Source: Streptomyces graminofaciens (GTDB lineage: Bacteria; Actinomycetota; Actinomycetes; Streptomycetales; Streptomycetaceae). From it: a DNA stretch of 64,000 nucleotides. The notes below the pieces were generated by a model. It was not told where the DNA came from and made no database searches. It worked only from the letters and a program-made list of their open reading frames with translations. The stretch is from positions 5,300,001 to 5,364,000 of the forward strand of contig NZ_AP018448.1 in NCBI RefSeq assembly GCF_030294945.1. The letters are read 5' to 3'. Below, piece after piece: positions 45,449 to 54,411 of the stretch; position 1 is the first letter of the stretch, and each line of letters opens with the position of its first letter. Made by a program: the position numbers and the translations under genes.

Positions 45449-46183
45449 ATGACGACGAACACGCTGACCAGGCCGACGACGGCACCGACGGTGCCGGTAC
45501 AGCGCACGGCACCGGTGGCGCCGAAGTCGGCAGCACCGGCGCCGGCCCACCCGGACCAGGCCGCCCCGGACCCCGCCCTCGCCGCGCCCCGCCCGCGCGG
45601 CCGGCACCGCAGGCCGCGCCCCCGGAAGCTGCTGTTCGCCGTGGGCGGGCTGGCCCTGGCGGCGGGGGCCCTGAGCCTCGTACGGCTGACCTCGGACCCG
45701 ACGGGCTCCGGCGCCGGTGCGGCGGGGTCCGAGCCGCGGGCGGCCGACGGGATCGCGGACGAGCCGTCCGAGGCGGTGGAGGCGGCGGAGACCCTGCCCT
45801 CGGCGGACGCGGGCGATCCGACCCCGGAGGCCCCGATGGGCAGCGCGGAGCCGGACCCGACGCCGACACCGGGTACGCCCGCCCCGGGACGCACCCCCTC
45901 GACGGACCCGTCCGCGATCCCGGCCGACGTGGGCGTCGGAATCCCCGGGGCCCGAGGCGGCGCCACCGTCACCCCGAAGGCTCCCGCGACCACCATCCCC
46001 GAGACCGACACACCGGCGACGGACCGCCCGGCCCAGGCCCCGCCCACCACCGAGCAGCCCCCGGCACAGAACACCCCCGAGCAGCCGCGAGAGCCCCAGG
46101 AGGCACAGGACCCGGGGCTGTGTGTGCCGCTCGTGGGGCTGTGCGTGGACGAGGCGCTGCCCAAGCGGGGGGTGCTGCTCTAG
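45449..46183 (+). CDS. Proline-rich single-pass membrane protein
   Basis: This 244-residue protein starts at ATG with AGGGGGAAC upstream. A Pro/Ala/Thr-rich cytoplasmic N-terminus and basic segment (RPRGRHRRPRPRK) precede one helix (LLFAVGGLALAAGALSLV). The outer part is Pro/Thr/Glu-rich and disordered, ending LCVPLVGLCVDEALPKRGVLL with two Cys. No family is recognised. The stop codon TAG lies within the CTAG at which a MITE is inserted. Confidence 0.8.
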   Translation: MTTNTLTRPTTAPTVPVQRTAPVAPKSAAPAPAHPDQAAPDPALAAPRPRGRHRRPRPRKLLFAVGGLALAAGALSLVRLTSDPTGSGAGAAGSEPRAADGIADEPSEAVEAAETLPSADAGDPTPEAPMGSAEPDPTPTPGTPAPGRTPSTDPSAIPADVGVGIPGARGGATVTPKAPATTIPETDTPATDRPAQAPPTTEQPPAQNTPEQPREPQEAQDPGLCVPLVGLCVDEALPKRGVLL

Positions 46184-46360
46184 GGCGTGTTTCGAAAGTG
46201 GCGTCGTCCGCCCGGAGGGCGGGGCCCGCGGCGTCTGGTGCGGTGCATCGCAAGGCGGAGGGTCGTCCGCGTACTGGGTGTACGCGGACGATCCCGACAA
46301 CGCGGCGAGGTGCCGTGCCAGGCGTCGCGGGGCAGACGGGACTTTCGAAACACGCCCTAG
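46180..46360. mobile_element. MITE-like element with 20-bp perfect terminal inverted repeats
   Basis: CTAGGGCGTGTTTCGAAAGT at 46180-46199 is the exact reverse complement of 46341-46360. CTAG at both ends is the likely target duplication. The interior folds as a long imperfect hairpin with an inner stem of about 12 bp (TCGTCCGCGTAC with GTACGCGGACGA). There is no coding sequence, so it would depend on a transposase elsewhere, probably of an IS5-like group that targets CTAG. The insertion falls at the stop codon of the preceding gene. Confidence 0.9.
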
Positions 46361-46408
46361 GGCCCTTCTGATGGGTCTCCGCGGCGTGCGTAACGGACCC
46401 CCGGCCCC

Positions 46409-47572
46409 CTACCGCAAGCCGTGTCGCCGGGTGAGCAGCCACGGCTGTACGACGCCCAGGCCACGCACGGGACGCTGCCACATCGGCTGCAGCGCGAAGC
46501 GGTACGTCGGCGGCTCCTCGCCCTCCTTCTCGGCGGCGGCCGCGGCCTCGGCGGCCTCCGCCTCGGAGGCGGGGGCCTCGCCGGTGTGGGTCAGCTCCTC
46601 GGCGAAGGCGCCGTCGACCAGGACCGCGTCCTTCGGCGCTATCGACGTCAGCCGGCTCGCCAGGTTCACGGTCGAGCCGAAGACATCGCCCATCCGGGTG
46701 GTCACCGTGCCGAAGGCCATGCCGACGCGCAGCTCGGGCATGGTCTCGTCGTTCGACATGGTCTCGATGAGACGAAGAGCGATCTCGGCGGCGATACCGG
46801 CGTCGTCGGCGGCGTACAGCACCTCGTCGCCGAGGGTCTTGATGAGCCGCCCCCCGTGCGCCGCGACGAGATCCGCGGCGGTCGTCTCGAAGGCCTCGAC
46901 GAGCTCGCCCAGCTCCTCTTCCTCCATACGACGGGTGAGCCGCGTGAAACCGACGAGGTCGGCGAAGCCGACGGCCAGCCGGCGGTCGACCATCTCCTCG
47001 TCGTCGCCGGACTGGACGACCCGCCCGGCGGAGGCGGCGAGCTGGCGGCGCCAGACATAGACGAGGAACTCCTCCAGCTCGGGCAGGAGCAGCTCGACGA
47101 TGGGGTATGTGACCTCGGTGCGGGTCATACCGGGCTCAGGGGGCTCGGTCAGCCCCTCCAGGAACGAGTCGATCTGCCACTCGGCGAGCCGGGCCGTGGT
47201 CTGTCCGGTGGAACGGGCCACCTGCACGGCCATCGCCTCGCTCAGCAGCCCCGCCTCGACGAGGCCGGAGAGCCGGCGCAGCGCCAGCACATCGGCCTCC
47301 GTGAGCGCCTTGGCCTGCCCGATGTCGGCGAAGCCCATCGCCCGCCAGAAGCGGGTGGCCAGCTCCACGGAGACGCCCGCGCTGCGCGCCGCCTGAAACG
47401 GGGTGTAGCGCCGCTCCGCACCGAGGATGAGCCCCTCGAGGCGCAGCGCCAGCGGGTCGTCCTCACCGGCGTCAGTGCCGTGGGGGTCCTCCCGCTCGAG
47501 CGCGGCCGGGGGTGGAGGAGCGTCCGCTCGGCCATGCGCGTCCGTGCCGGAGCCCGTGTCGTCGACGGTCAC
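46409..47572 (-). CDS. cya: Class III adenylate cyclase
   Basis: This 387-residue protein starts at GTG. The cyclase homology domain (residues 198-355) has both metal Asp residues (Asp205 in FADLVGFT, Asp249 in TLGDEV), the purine-binding Lys245 (IKTLGD) and the transition-state pair Asn303 and Arg307 (NLASRLT). An N-terminal region of about 190 residues holds a MerR-like helical segment (FQAARSAGVSVELATRFWRAMGF). cAMP is needed for spore germination in S. coelicolor, where cya sits beside birA, as here. Confidence 0.95.
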   Translation of the reverse strand: MTVDDTGSGTDAHGRADAPPPPAALEREDPHGTDAGEDDPLALRLEGLILGAERRYTPFQAARSAGVSVELATRFWRAMGFADIGQAKALTEADVLALRRLSGLVEAGLLSEAMAVQVARSTGQTTARLAEWQIDSFLEGLTEPPEPGMTRTEVTYPIVELLLPELEEFLVYVWRRQLAASAGRVVQSGDDEEMVDRRLAVGFADLVGFTRLTRRMEEEELGELVEAFETTAADLVAAHGGRLIKTLGDEVLYAADDAGIAAEIALRLIETMSNDETMPELRVGMAFGTVTTRMGDVFGSTVNLASRLTSIAPKDAVLVDGAFAEELTHTGEAPASEAEAAEAAAAAEKEGEEPPTYRFALQPMWQRPVRGLGVVQPWLLTRRHGLR

Positions 47573-47735
47573 GCCTGCTGCCCTTCCGATCTCCCGCGGT
47601 CAGGTATCGACCGGTCACCAACTTTACGGCAGGTGTGCGCCAGCTCACTCCGTCAGGTTGAGCCGGGGGTCGCACCCGGTGCCGGACGAGTACGCGGGGT
47701 TGGTTGTTCGTCCGTGGACGGATGGGGGCCGGCCG

Positions 47736-47835
47736 CGCAGTTCCGCGCGCCCCTGAAGCCGGGACCGCGCCCCGCGCTTCTGCCTCGAGGGGCACGGGGA
47801 ACTGCGCGATCGACCACGACGAACCCGCGAGCCGC
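47736..47835. repeat. Intergenic GC-rich palindromic repeat, copy 3 (paired)
   Basis: Left arm GCGCAGTTCCGCGCGCCCCT and right arm AGGGGCACGGGGAACTGCGC face each other across about 33 bp and form a long imperfect hairpin. It lies in the 297-bp gap between cya and birA. ACGACGAACCCGC follows, shared in part with copies 4 and 5. Confidence 0.85.
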
Positions 47836-47869
47836 CGACGCACCCCACCCCCCGAGCGCTCCCGCGCTC

Positions 47870-48748
47870 TCACGCGGGCCGCAAGTGCACGATGTCCCCC
47901 GCCCCCACAGGCTCCCGCACCCCATCCTCCGTAGCCAACACCAACCGCCCGTCCCCATCCACGGCCACCGCCTCCCCCATGACCACCCGATCCCCCGGCA
48001 ACTCCGCCCGCACCCGCCGCCCCAACGTCGCGCACCCCGCCGCGTAGGTCTCCTGCAGCCCGCTCGCCGCCGGATCCCCCCCGGCCGCCCGCCACCTTCC
48101 GTACCAGTCCTCCAGCCCCCGCAACACGGCCCGCAACAAAGGATCCCGGTCCGTGGTGACGGCTCCCGCCAGCTCCAGCGACCCGGCCGTGGGCACCGGC
48201 AGCTCCGCTTCCCGGAGCGTCACGTTCACGCCGATCCCCACCACGATCCCGTGCGCCCCGGCACGCTCGGCGAGAATCCCCCCGGCCTTGCGCTCCTCGC
48301 CCGCCACAGTCACCAGCAGGTCATTGGGCCACTTGAGTGCCGTGTCGATCCCGGCGGCCCGTGACAACCCCGTCGCCACGGCGACCCCGGTGAGCAGCGG
48401 CACCCACCCCCACCGCTCGACCGGCACCTCGGCCGGCTTCAGCAGCACGGAGAAGAAGAGCCCGGAGCGGGCGGGCGCGGACCAGACCCGGTCCAGCCGC
48501 CCACGCCCCGCGTTCTGCTCCTCGGCGACCAGGACGGCCCCTTCCTCCGCCTTTCCCGCCTCGGCGAGGGCGACGAGGTCGGAGTTGGTGGACCCGGTCG
48601 CCGACACCACGTCCAGGGAGCTCCACAGCCCTCCGCCGCGCACCAGGGCCCGGCGCAGGGAGGTGGAGTTGAGGGGCGGCCGGTCCAGGTCGGACCACTT
48701 GCTGCCGTTCGGCTCTTCGTACGCGTCTGATGCATCTTGAGGCGTCAT
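47870..48748 (-). CDS. birA: Biotin-protein ligase (biotin-[acetyl-CoA-carboxylase] ligase)
   Basis: This 292-residue protein starts at ATG (MTPQDASDAYEE). The biotin/ATP site segments GRGRLDRVWSAP and KWPNDLLV are intact, as are GIGVNV and the C-terminal SH3-like domain. There is no N-terminal helix-turn-helix, so it is a monofunctional ligase, not a repressor. It should biotinylate AccA2 encoded 3.7 kb away. TAGGGT ends seven nucleotides before the ATG, suggesting a leaderless start. Confidence 0.94.
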   Translation of the reverse strand: MTPQDASDAYEEPNGSKWSDLDRPPLNSTSLRRALVRGGGLWSSLDVVSATGSTNSDLVALAEAGKAEEGAVLVAEEQNAGRGRLDRVWSAPARSGLFFSVLLKPAEVPVERWGWVPLLTGVAVATGLSRAAGIDTALKWPNDLLVTVAGEERKAGGILAERAGAHGIVVGIGVNVTLREAELPVPTAGSLELAGAVTTDRDPLLRAVLRGLEDWYGRWRAAGGDPAASGLQETYAAGCATLGRRVRAELPGDRVVMGEAVAVDGDGRLVLATEDGVREPVGAGDIVHLRPA

Positions 48749-48927
48749 GCAACCCACCCTAGGTGTGGTAAACGCCGCACTGCCGAACGGTAGGCGCGCC
48801 ACTACGCTACGAGTGAGTAGCAAACCGCACGTCTGAGCACGCCCCGGAGAACCCGCAGTACCCGCCGCTGGGCACGTCCCGCACGTCCCCTCTCCGTCCC
48901 ACCGAGCAGCCAGGGAGCCGCATTCCG

Positions 48928-50535
48928 ATGTCCGAGCCGGAAGAGCGCCAGGCGATCGAAGAGATCGACATCCACACCACCGCGGGCAAGCTCGCGGATC
49001 TGCAGCGCCGCGTCCAAGAGGCGACGCACGCCGGCTCCGAGCGCGCGGTGGAGAAGCAGCACGCCAAGGGCAAGCTGACGGCCCGTGAGCGAATCGAACT
49101 GCTCCTCGACGAGGACTCCTTCGTGGAGTTCGACGAGTTCGCCCGGCACCGCTCCACCGACTTCGGCATGGAGAACAACCGCCCCTACGGCGACGGGGTC
49201 GTGACGGGCTACGGAACGGTCGACGGCCGCCCGGTCGCCGTCTTCTCCCAGGACTTCACGGTCCTCGGCGGCTCCCTCGGCGAGGTGTTCGGCCAGAAGA
49301 TCATGAAGGCGATGGACTTCGCCCTCAAGACCGGATGCCCCGTCATCGGTATCAACGACTCCGGTGGCGCCCGCATCCAGGAGGGCGTCATGGCGCTGGG
49401 CATGTACGGCGAGATCTTCCGCCGCAACACCCACGCGTCCGGGGTGATCCCGCAGATCTCCCTCGTCGTGGGCCCCTGCGCGGGCGGCGCGGTCTACTCC
49501 CCCGCGATCACCGACTTCACGGTGATGGTCGACCAGACCTCGCACATGTTCATCACCGGCCCGGACGTCATCAAGACGGTCACCGGCGAGGACGTCGGCT
49601 TCGAGGAGCTGGGCGGCGCCCGCACGCACAACGCGACCTCGGGCGTGGCCCATCACATGGCGGGCGACGAGAAGGACGCCATCGAGTACGTCAAGCAGCT
49701 GCTGTCGTACCTGCCGTCGAACAACCTCAGCGAGCCCCCGGCGTTCCCGGAACAGGCGGACCTCACCCTCACCGACGAGGACCGCGAGCTGGACGTACTG
49801 GTCCCGGACAGCGCGAACCAGCCGTACGACATGCACACGGTGATCGAACACGTCCTGGACGACGCCGAGTTCTTCGAGACGCAGGCCCTGTTCGCCCCGA
49901 ACATCCTCACCGGCTTCGGCCGGGTCGAGGGGCACCCGGTCGGCATCGTCGCCAACCAGCCGATGCAGTTCGCGGGCTGTCTGGACATCGACGCCTCCGA
50001 GAAGGCGGCCCGCTTCGTGCGCACCTGTGACGCCTTCAACGTCCCGGTCCTGACCTTCGTCGACGTCCCCGGCTTCCTCCCGGGCGTCGGCCAGGAGCAC
50101 GAGGGCATCATCCGCCGCGGCGCCAAGCTGATCTACGCCTACGCCGAAGCGACCGTCCCCCTGATCACGGTGATCACCCGCAAGGCCTTCGGCGGCGCCT
50201 ACGACGTCATGGGCTCCAAGCACCTCGGCGCCGACCTCAACCTCGCCTGGCCCACCGCCCAGATCGCCGTCATGGGCGCCCAGGGCGCGGTCAACATCCT
50301 GCACCGCCGCACCATCGCCGCCGCCCCCGACGAGGAGCGCGAGGAGGTCCGCGCCCGCCTGATCCAGGAGTACGAGGACACCCTCCTCAACCCCTACACG
50401 GCGGCCGAACGCGGTTACGTCGACGCGGTGATCACGCCCTCCGACACCCGCCGCCACATCGTCCGCGGCCTGCGTCAGCTGCGCACCAAGCGGGAATCAC
50501 TTCCCCCGAAGAAGCACGGCAACATCCCCCTCTAG
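48928..50535 (+). CDS. pccB: Propionyl-CoA carboxylase beta subunit (carboxyltransferase)
   Basis: This 535-residue protein has both carboxyltransferase halves. Oxyanion-hole glycines appear in [10 protein letters not shown] and [12 protein letters not shown], and later [21 protein letters not shown]. Asp426 in GGAYD corresponds to the specificity Asp422 of S. coelicolor PccB (Ile in AccB), so propionyl-CoA preference is predicted. It works with biotinylated AccA2 and the epsilon subunit to make methylmalonyl-CoA for polyketides and odd-chain metabolism. It is divergent from birA. Confidence 0.95.
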   Translation: MSEPEERQAIEEIDIHTTAGKLADLQRRVQEATHAGSERAVEKQHAKGKLTARERIELLLDEDSFVEFDEFARHRSTDFGMENNRPYGDGVVTGYGTVDGRPVAVFSQDFTVLGGSLGEVFGQKIMKAMDFALKTGCPVIGINDSGGARIQEGVMALGMYGEIFRRNTHASGVIPQISLVVGPCAGGAVYSPAITDFTVMVDQTSHMFITGPDVIKTVTGEDVGFEELGGARTHNATSGVAHHMAGDEKDAIEYVKQLLSYLPSNNLSEPPAFPEQADLTLTDEDRELDVLVPDSANQPYDMHTVIEHVLDDAEFFETQALFAPNILTGFGRVEGHPVGIVANQPMQFAGCLDIDASEKAARFVRTCDAFNVPVLTFVDVPGFLPGVGQEHEGIIRRGAKLIYAYAEATVPLITVITRKAFGGAYDVMGSKHLGADLNLAWPTAQIAVMGAQGAVNILHRRTIAAAPDEEREEVRARLIQEYEDTLLNPYTAAERGYVDAVITPSDTRRHIVRGLRQLRTKRESLPPKKHGNIPL

Positions 50536-50561
50536 CCCCTCTAGCCCTGCTGGGAGCCGAC

Positions 50562-50771
50562 ATGACCATCAAGGTCGTACGGGGCAACCCGACCCCGGAG
50601 GAGTTGGCCGCCGCCCTGGCGGTGGTCCGGGCACGCGCCGCGGCGGCAGCCACCGAGCCGCCCGGCGCGCCCGCCGCACGCGACTCCTGGTCCGACCCGT
50701 CCCGCATCGCCGCCCACCGCCTGCCGACCCCGGGCCCCACCACCTGGGGCCGTACGTACTGGCCCGGCTGA
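50562..50771 (+). CDS. pccE: Acyl-CoA carboxylase epsilon subunit
   Basis: This 69-residue protein matches the actinobacterial epsilon family: MTIKVVRGNPTPEELAAALAVV at the N-terminus and WGRTYWPG at the end. It stabilises and activates the AccA2-PccB complex. It lies 26 bp after pccB and is almost certainly co-transcribed and co-translated with it. Confidence 0.95.
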   Translation: MTIKVVRGNPTPEELAAALAVVRARAAAAATEPPGAPAARDSWSDPSRIAAHRLPTPGPTTWGRTYWPG

Positions 50772-50792
50772 GCCACCCCGACCGGAACAACT

Positions 50793-50808
50793 TGAGTACG
50801 CGTACTCA
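50793..50808. promoter_or_regulatory. MacR-type box
   Basis: TGAGTACGCGTACTCA is a perfect 16-bp palindrome. It fits the published S. coelicolor MacR consensus TGAGTACnnGTACTCA, as I recall. It lies 35 bp upstream of the ATG of the 42-residue membrane protein gene and predicts activation by the MacRS two-component system. Confidence 0.85.
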
Positions 50809-50843
50809 GGCGCCGGGCGCCCCGCCCGGCGCACCATCGGAGC

Positions 50844-50972
50844 ATGCTGTGGTCCGACCCTGAGAACGAGCCGCCGAAAGAACTGCGCGACACGCAGGAC
50901 ATGCTTCGGCGGCTCGGCGTTCTCATGGCCTTGGCGATGCTTCTGGCGATGTTCGTGCTCGGGATTCTCTGA
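50844..50972 (+). CDS. 42-residue membrane protein behind a MacR box
   Basis: The frame MLWSDPENEPPKELRDTQDM continues to a helix (LMALAMLLAMFVLGIL) at the C-terminus, with CGGAGC before the ATG. It has an acidic cytoplasmic part and one helix. Its position after pccE and before maf matches SCO4924 of S. coelicolor, which I recall as a MacR target. No function is known. Confidence 0.85.
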   Translation: MLWSDPENEPPKELRDTQDMLRRLGVLMALAMLLAMFVLGIL

Positions 50973-51046
50973 CCCCGGCTCGTCGCACCCACGGCGAGGG
51001 GGCACACACCCCCGGCTGAGCCGCGCCCGCCGCTACCCTGAGCCGC

Positions 51047-51670
51047 ATGACCGATCAGCAGCCGCGCCGCCGTCTCGTACTCGCCTCCCAGTCCCCCGCC
51101 CGGCTCAATCTGCTGCGGCAGGCCGGGCTCGACCCCGAGGTGATCGTCAGCGGGGTCGACGAGGACGCCGTGAGCGCCCCGAGCCCCGCCGAACTCGCCC
51201 TCGCCCTCGCCGAGGCGAAGGCCTCCGTCGTGGCCGCGAAGCCCGCGGTCAAGGGCGCCCTGGTGATCGGCTGCGACTCGGTGCTCGACCTGGACGGCGA
51301 GGCGCTCGGCAAGCCCGCGGACGCCGAGGAGGCCACGGCCCGCTGGAAGTCGATGCGCGGCCGCGCCGGCACCCTCCAGACGGGCCACTGCGTCTACGAC
51401 ACCACCACGGGCCGCTACGCCTCCGGCACCGCCTCCACCGTCGTCCACTTCGGCGAGCCCACGGACGAGGAGATCGCCGCGTACGTCGCCTCCGGGGAAC
51501 CCCTCTACGTGGCGGGCGCGTTCACCCTGGACGGCCGCTCGGCCCCGTTCATCGACGGCATCGACGGCGACCACGGCAACGTCATCGGCATCAGCCTCCC
51601 GCTGGTACGCAAGCTGCTGCGCCAACTGGGCGTGGAGATCACGGAGTTGTGGACGCCTCGGGAGAAGTGA
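51047..51670 (+). CDS. maf: Maf-type nucleoside triphosphate pyrophosphatase
   Basis: This 207-residue protein has the Maf fold: [30 protein letters not shown] and the KPADAEEA segment, then a C-terminal [16 protein letters not shown]. It hydrolyses dTTP, UTP or modified nucleotides in housecleaning; in Gram-positives it also affects septum formation. TACCCT ends seven nucleotides before the ATG, suggesting a leaderless start. Its 3' end overlaps the next, convergent gene by 32 bp. Confidence 0.94.
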   Translation: MTDQQPRRRLVLASQSPARLNLLRQAGLDPEVIVSGVDEDAVSAPSPAELALALAEAKASVVAAKPAVKGALVIGCDSVLDLDGEALGKPADAEEATARWKSMRGRAGTLQTGHCVYDTTTGRYASGTASTVVHFGEPTDEEIAAYVASGEPLYVAGAFTLDGRSAPFIDGIDGDHGNVIGISLPLVRKLLRQLGVEITELWTPREK

Positions 51671-52103
51671 CCCCCGGCGGCTCGGCCCCGTCGCCGGTGC
51701 CGTTCTGACGGTCGTACGTCATCAGCGTCAGCAGGATCAGCGCCAGTGCGACCATCATGAACGCGAACGCGCTCCAGCCGACGAGCCCCACGGTGACCGC
51801 GCCGAGGAGGCCGTGGACCACGGCGATGCTGATGAGCGCGATCCTGCCGAGGCCGGCGGCGGGGCGGTTGCGGATGCCGACGAGCAGGGCCACCAGGGCG
51901 CAGAACCAGAAGTAGAGGCCGAAGACGAGGCCGCCGATCTTCGTGGACATGGACATGACGTCCGGATCGAGCCCGCCCAGCGACATCTGCTGGCGGTCGA
52001 CGACATGACCGAGGAACCACTGGAGCCCCGCGATCCCGAGCCCCTCCGCGAAGAGCACGATCGCCGTGACGATCGCCACCGGTCTTCGGATCACCGGCCC
52101 CAC
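51639..52103 (-). CDS. Four-helix membrane protein
   Basis: This 154-residue protein starts at GTG. Four hydrophobic segments ([78 protein letters not shown]) and a Pro/Ser/Thr-rich tail are visible. No family function is recognised. The tail-coding part overlaps the maf 3' end on the opposite strand. Confidence 0.85.
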   Translation of the reverse strand: MGPVIRRPVAIVTAIVLFAEGLGIAGLQWFLGHVVDRQQMSLGGLDPDVMSMSTKIGGLVFGLYFWFCALVALLVGIRNRPAAGLGRIALISIAVVHGLLGAVTVGLVGWSAFAFMMVALALILLTLMTYDRQNGTGDGAEPPGVTSPEASTTP

Positions 52104-52463
52104 CCACTTCCGCTCTGTTCTTGTCGCCCGTTACCCCTTGTGCGTGTTCGAGCCATCCCGAACGCTACTAACGGGTAAACCTCCGGACAAGAGTTCTCGC
52201 GCAAGCAAAGATTCGTTGGGCCATTAGTAGGGACTCCACAAAGAAACGCGACCGGGCGCGGCGCCGCCGCACAGAGACCTTGACCACATCAGAGGGCTAG
52301 GGTTTTCGTGTGGAGTCCTGCGTGGAGCGGTGCGACAAGGGATTTCGCCGGTCGAGCGGGCCTCGATTCACGCTCCGTGTGGGGAAGCTCACCATTGTGG
52401 ACGGGTCGAAACGCCGTGTCGGCAGTCCCTAAACTCGGCTTGTTTCAAGGAGAGGGAGCCATC
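52104..52463. promoter_or_regulatory. Divergent control region upstream of accA2 (360 bp)
   Basis: An inverted pair CTACTAACGG (52165-52174) and CCATTAGTAG (52221-52230) matches in nine of ten bases. TTGACC at 52280 has no well-spaced -10. Further on, TAAACT near 52434 precedes AAGGAG, the accA2 ribosome-binding site. Promoters for both divergent genes must be here but cannot be fixed by eye. Confidence 0.4.
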
Positions 52464-54239
52464 GTGCGCAAGGTGTTGATCGCCAACCGAGGCGAAATCG
52501 CTGTCCGCGTCGCCCGGGCCTGCCGGGACGCCGGGATCGCGAGCGTGGCCGTGTACGCCGACCCGGACCGGGACGCCCTGCATGTGCGGGCCGCGGACGA
52601 GGCGTTCGCCCTGGGCGGTGACACACCGGCCACCAGTTACCTGGACATCGCCAAGGTGCTGCAGGCCGCCAAGGACTCCGGCGCGGACGCGATCCACCCG
52701 GGTTACGGCTTCCTCTCGGAAAACGCGGACTTCGCGCAGGCCGTCCTGGACGCCGACCTGATCTGGATCGGCCCGCCGCCGCAGGCGATCCGTGACCTGG
52801 GCGACAAGGTGGCGGCCCGTCACATCGCCCAGCGCGCGGGCGCCCCGCTCGTCGCGGGCACCCCGGACCCGGTATCGGGCGCCGACGAGGTCGTCGCGTT
52901 CGCGCGGGAGCACGGTCTGCCGATCGCCATCAAGGCTGCCTTCGGCGGCGGCGGCCGCGGCCTGAAGGTCGCCCGCACCCTCGAAGAGGTCCCGGAGCTG
53001 TACGACTCGGCGGTCCGCGAGGCCGTGGCGGCCTTCGGCCGCGGCGAGTGCTTCGTGGAGCGCTACCTGGACAAGCCCCGTCACGTCGAGACCCAGTGCC
53101 TGGCCGACAGCCACGGCAATGTGGTCGTCGTCTCGACCCGTGACTGCTCCCTCCAGCGCCGCCACCAGAAGCTGGTCGAGGAGGCCCCGGCGCCGTTCCT
53201 CTCCGAGGCGCAGAACGCCGAGCTGTACGCCGCCTCGAAGGCCATCCTCAAGGAGGCCGGCTACGTCGGCGCGGGCACGGTCGAGTTCCTGGTCGGCCTC
53301 GACGGCACGATCTCCTTCCTGGAGGTCAACACCCGCCTGCAGGTCGAGCACCCGGTCACCGAGGAGGTCACCGGCATCGACCTGGTCCGCGAGATGTTCC
53401 GCATCGCCGACGGCGAGGAACTCGGCTACGGCGACCCGCAGCTGCGCGGCCACTCCTTCGAGTTCCGCATCAACGGCGAGGACCCGGGCCGCGGCTTCCT
53501 CCCCGCCCCCGGCACCGTCACCACCTTCGCCCCGCCGACCGGCCCCGGTGTCCGGCTGGACGCGGGCGTCGAGTCCGGCTCGGTCATCGGCCCGGCCTGG
53601 GACTCCCTCCTCGCCAAGCTGATCGTCACCGGCGCCACGCGGCAGCAGGCGCTCCAGCGTGCGGCCCGTGCCCTGGAGGAGTTCCAGGTCGAGGGCATGG
53701 CCACGGCGATCCCCTTCCACCGCGCGGTGGTCAAGGACCCGGCGTTCGGCCCCGAACTCACCGGATCCACGGACCCCTTCACGGTCCACACCCGCTGGAT
53801 CGAGACCGAGTTCGTCAACGAGATCAAGCCCTTCGCGGTCCCCACGGACACCACCGAGGCCGAGGACGAGACGGACCGCGAGACGATCGTCGTCGAGGTC
53901 GGCGGCAAGCGCCTGGAGGTCTCCCTCCCGGCCGCCCTCGGCATGACCCTGGCCCGCACCGGCCTCGCGGCGGGCGCCAAGCCCAAGCGCCGCGCGGCGA
54001 AGAAGTCGGGCCCGGTGGCCTCCGGCGACACCCTCGCCTCGCCCATGCAGGGCACGATCGTCAAGGTCGCCGTCGAGGAGGGCCAGGAGGTCAAGGAGGG
54101 CGACCTCATCGTCGTCCTGGAGGCCATGAAGATGGAACAGCCTCTCAACGCCCACCGCTCCGGCACCGTCAAGGGCCTGAGCGCGGAGGTCGGCGCGTCG
54201 GTCACCTCGGGCGCGGCGATCTGCGAGATCAAGGACTGA
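52464..54239 (+). CDS. accA2: Acyl-CoA carboxylase alpha subunit (biotin carboxylase-BCCP)
   Basis: This 591-residue protein starts at GTG ([17 protein letters not shown]) with AAGGAGAGGGAG upstream. Biotin carboxylase domain with the glycine-rich ATP loop [11 protein letters not shown] and the catalytic box [15 protein letters not shown], then a linker and a biotinyl domain with Lys556 in EAMKMEQP. It is the shared alpha subunit for acetyl- and propionyl-CoA carboxylases. Length matches Streptomyces AccA2. BirA, encoded nearby, should biotinylate it. Confidence 0.96.
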   Translation: MRKVLIANRGEIAVRVARACRDAGIASVAVYADPDRDALHVRAADEAFALGGDTPATSYLDIAKVLQAAKDSGADAIHPGYGFLSENADFAQAVLDADLIWIGPPPQAIRDLGDKVAARHIAQRAGAPLVAGTPDPVSGADEVVAFAREHGLPIAIKAAFGGGGRGLKVARTLEEVPELYDSAVREAVAAFGRGECFVERYLDKPRHVETQCLADSHGNVVVVSTRDCSLQRRHQKLVEEAPAPFLSEAQNAELYAASKAILKEAGYVGAGTVEFLVGLDGTISFLEVNTRLQVEHPVTEEVTGIDLVREMFRIADGEELGYGDPQLRGHSFEFRINGEDPGRGFLPAPGTVTTFAPPTGPGVRLDAGVESGSVIGPAWDSLLAKLIVTGATRQQALQRAARALEEFQVEGMATAIPFHRAVVKDPAFGPELTGSTDPFTVHTRWIETEFVNEIKPFAVPTDTTEAEDETDRETIVVEVGGKRLEVSLPAALGMTLARTGLAAGAKPKRRAAKKSGPVASGDTLASPMQGTIVKVAVEEGQEVKEGDLIVVLEAMKMEQPLNAHRSGTVKGLSAEVGASVTSGAAICEIKD

Positions 54240-54267
54240 GTCGAGCGATACGACTCCGCCGCACACC

Positions 54268-54357
54268 CGCGCCCCTGCTTTCAGGGGCGCGGGGCTGTAT
54301 GGGGCATGCAGCCCCGCCGCGTGGGCGCGACAAGCCACGACGAATCCGCACCCGCAG
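54268..54357. repeat. Intergenic GC-rich palindromic repeat, copy 4
   Basis: CGCGCCCCTGCTTTCAGGGG leads into CGCGGGGCTG, then GCAGCCCCGCCGCGTGGGCG and CGACAAGCCACGACGAATCC. It lies between accA2 and the TetR gene. The tail is shared with copy 5. Confidence 0.85.
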
Positions 54358-54411
54358 AAGTCGCCCCGTCACCCGAGCTCTTAGGCTGGAGAGAACCAGC
54401 AAGGAGAGCAG

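Noticed and set aside
52280..52303. TTGACC and TAGGGT as the accA2 promoter
   Set aside because: They are only 12 bp apart, too close for a normal sigma-70 promoter.
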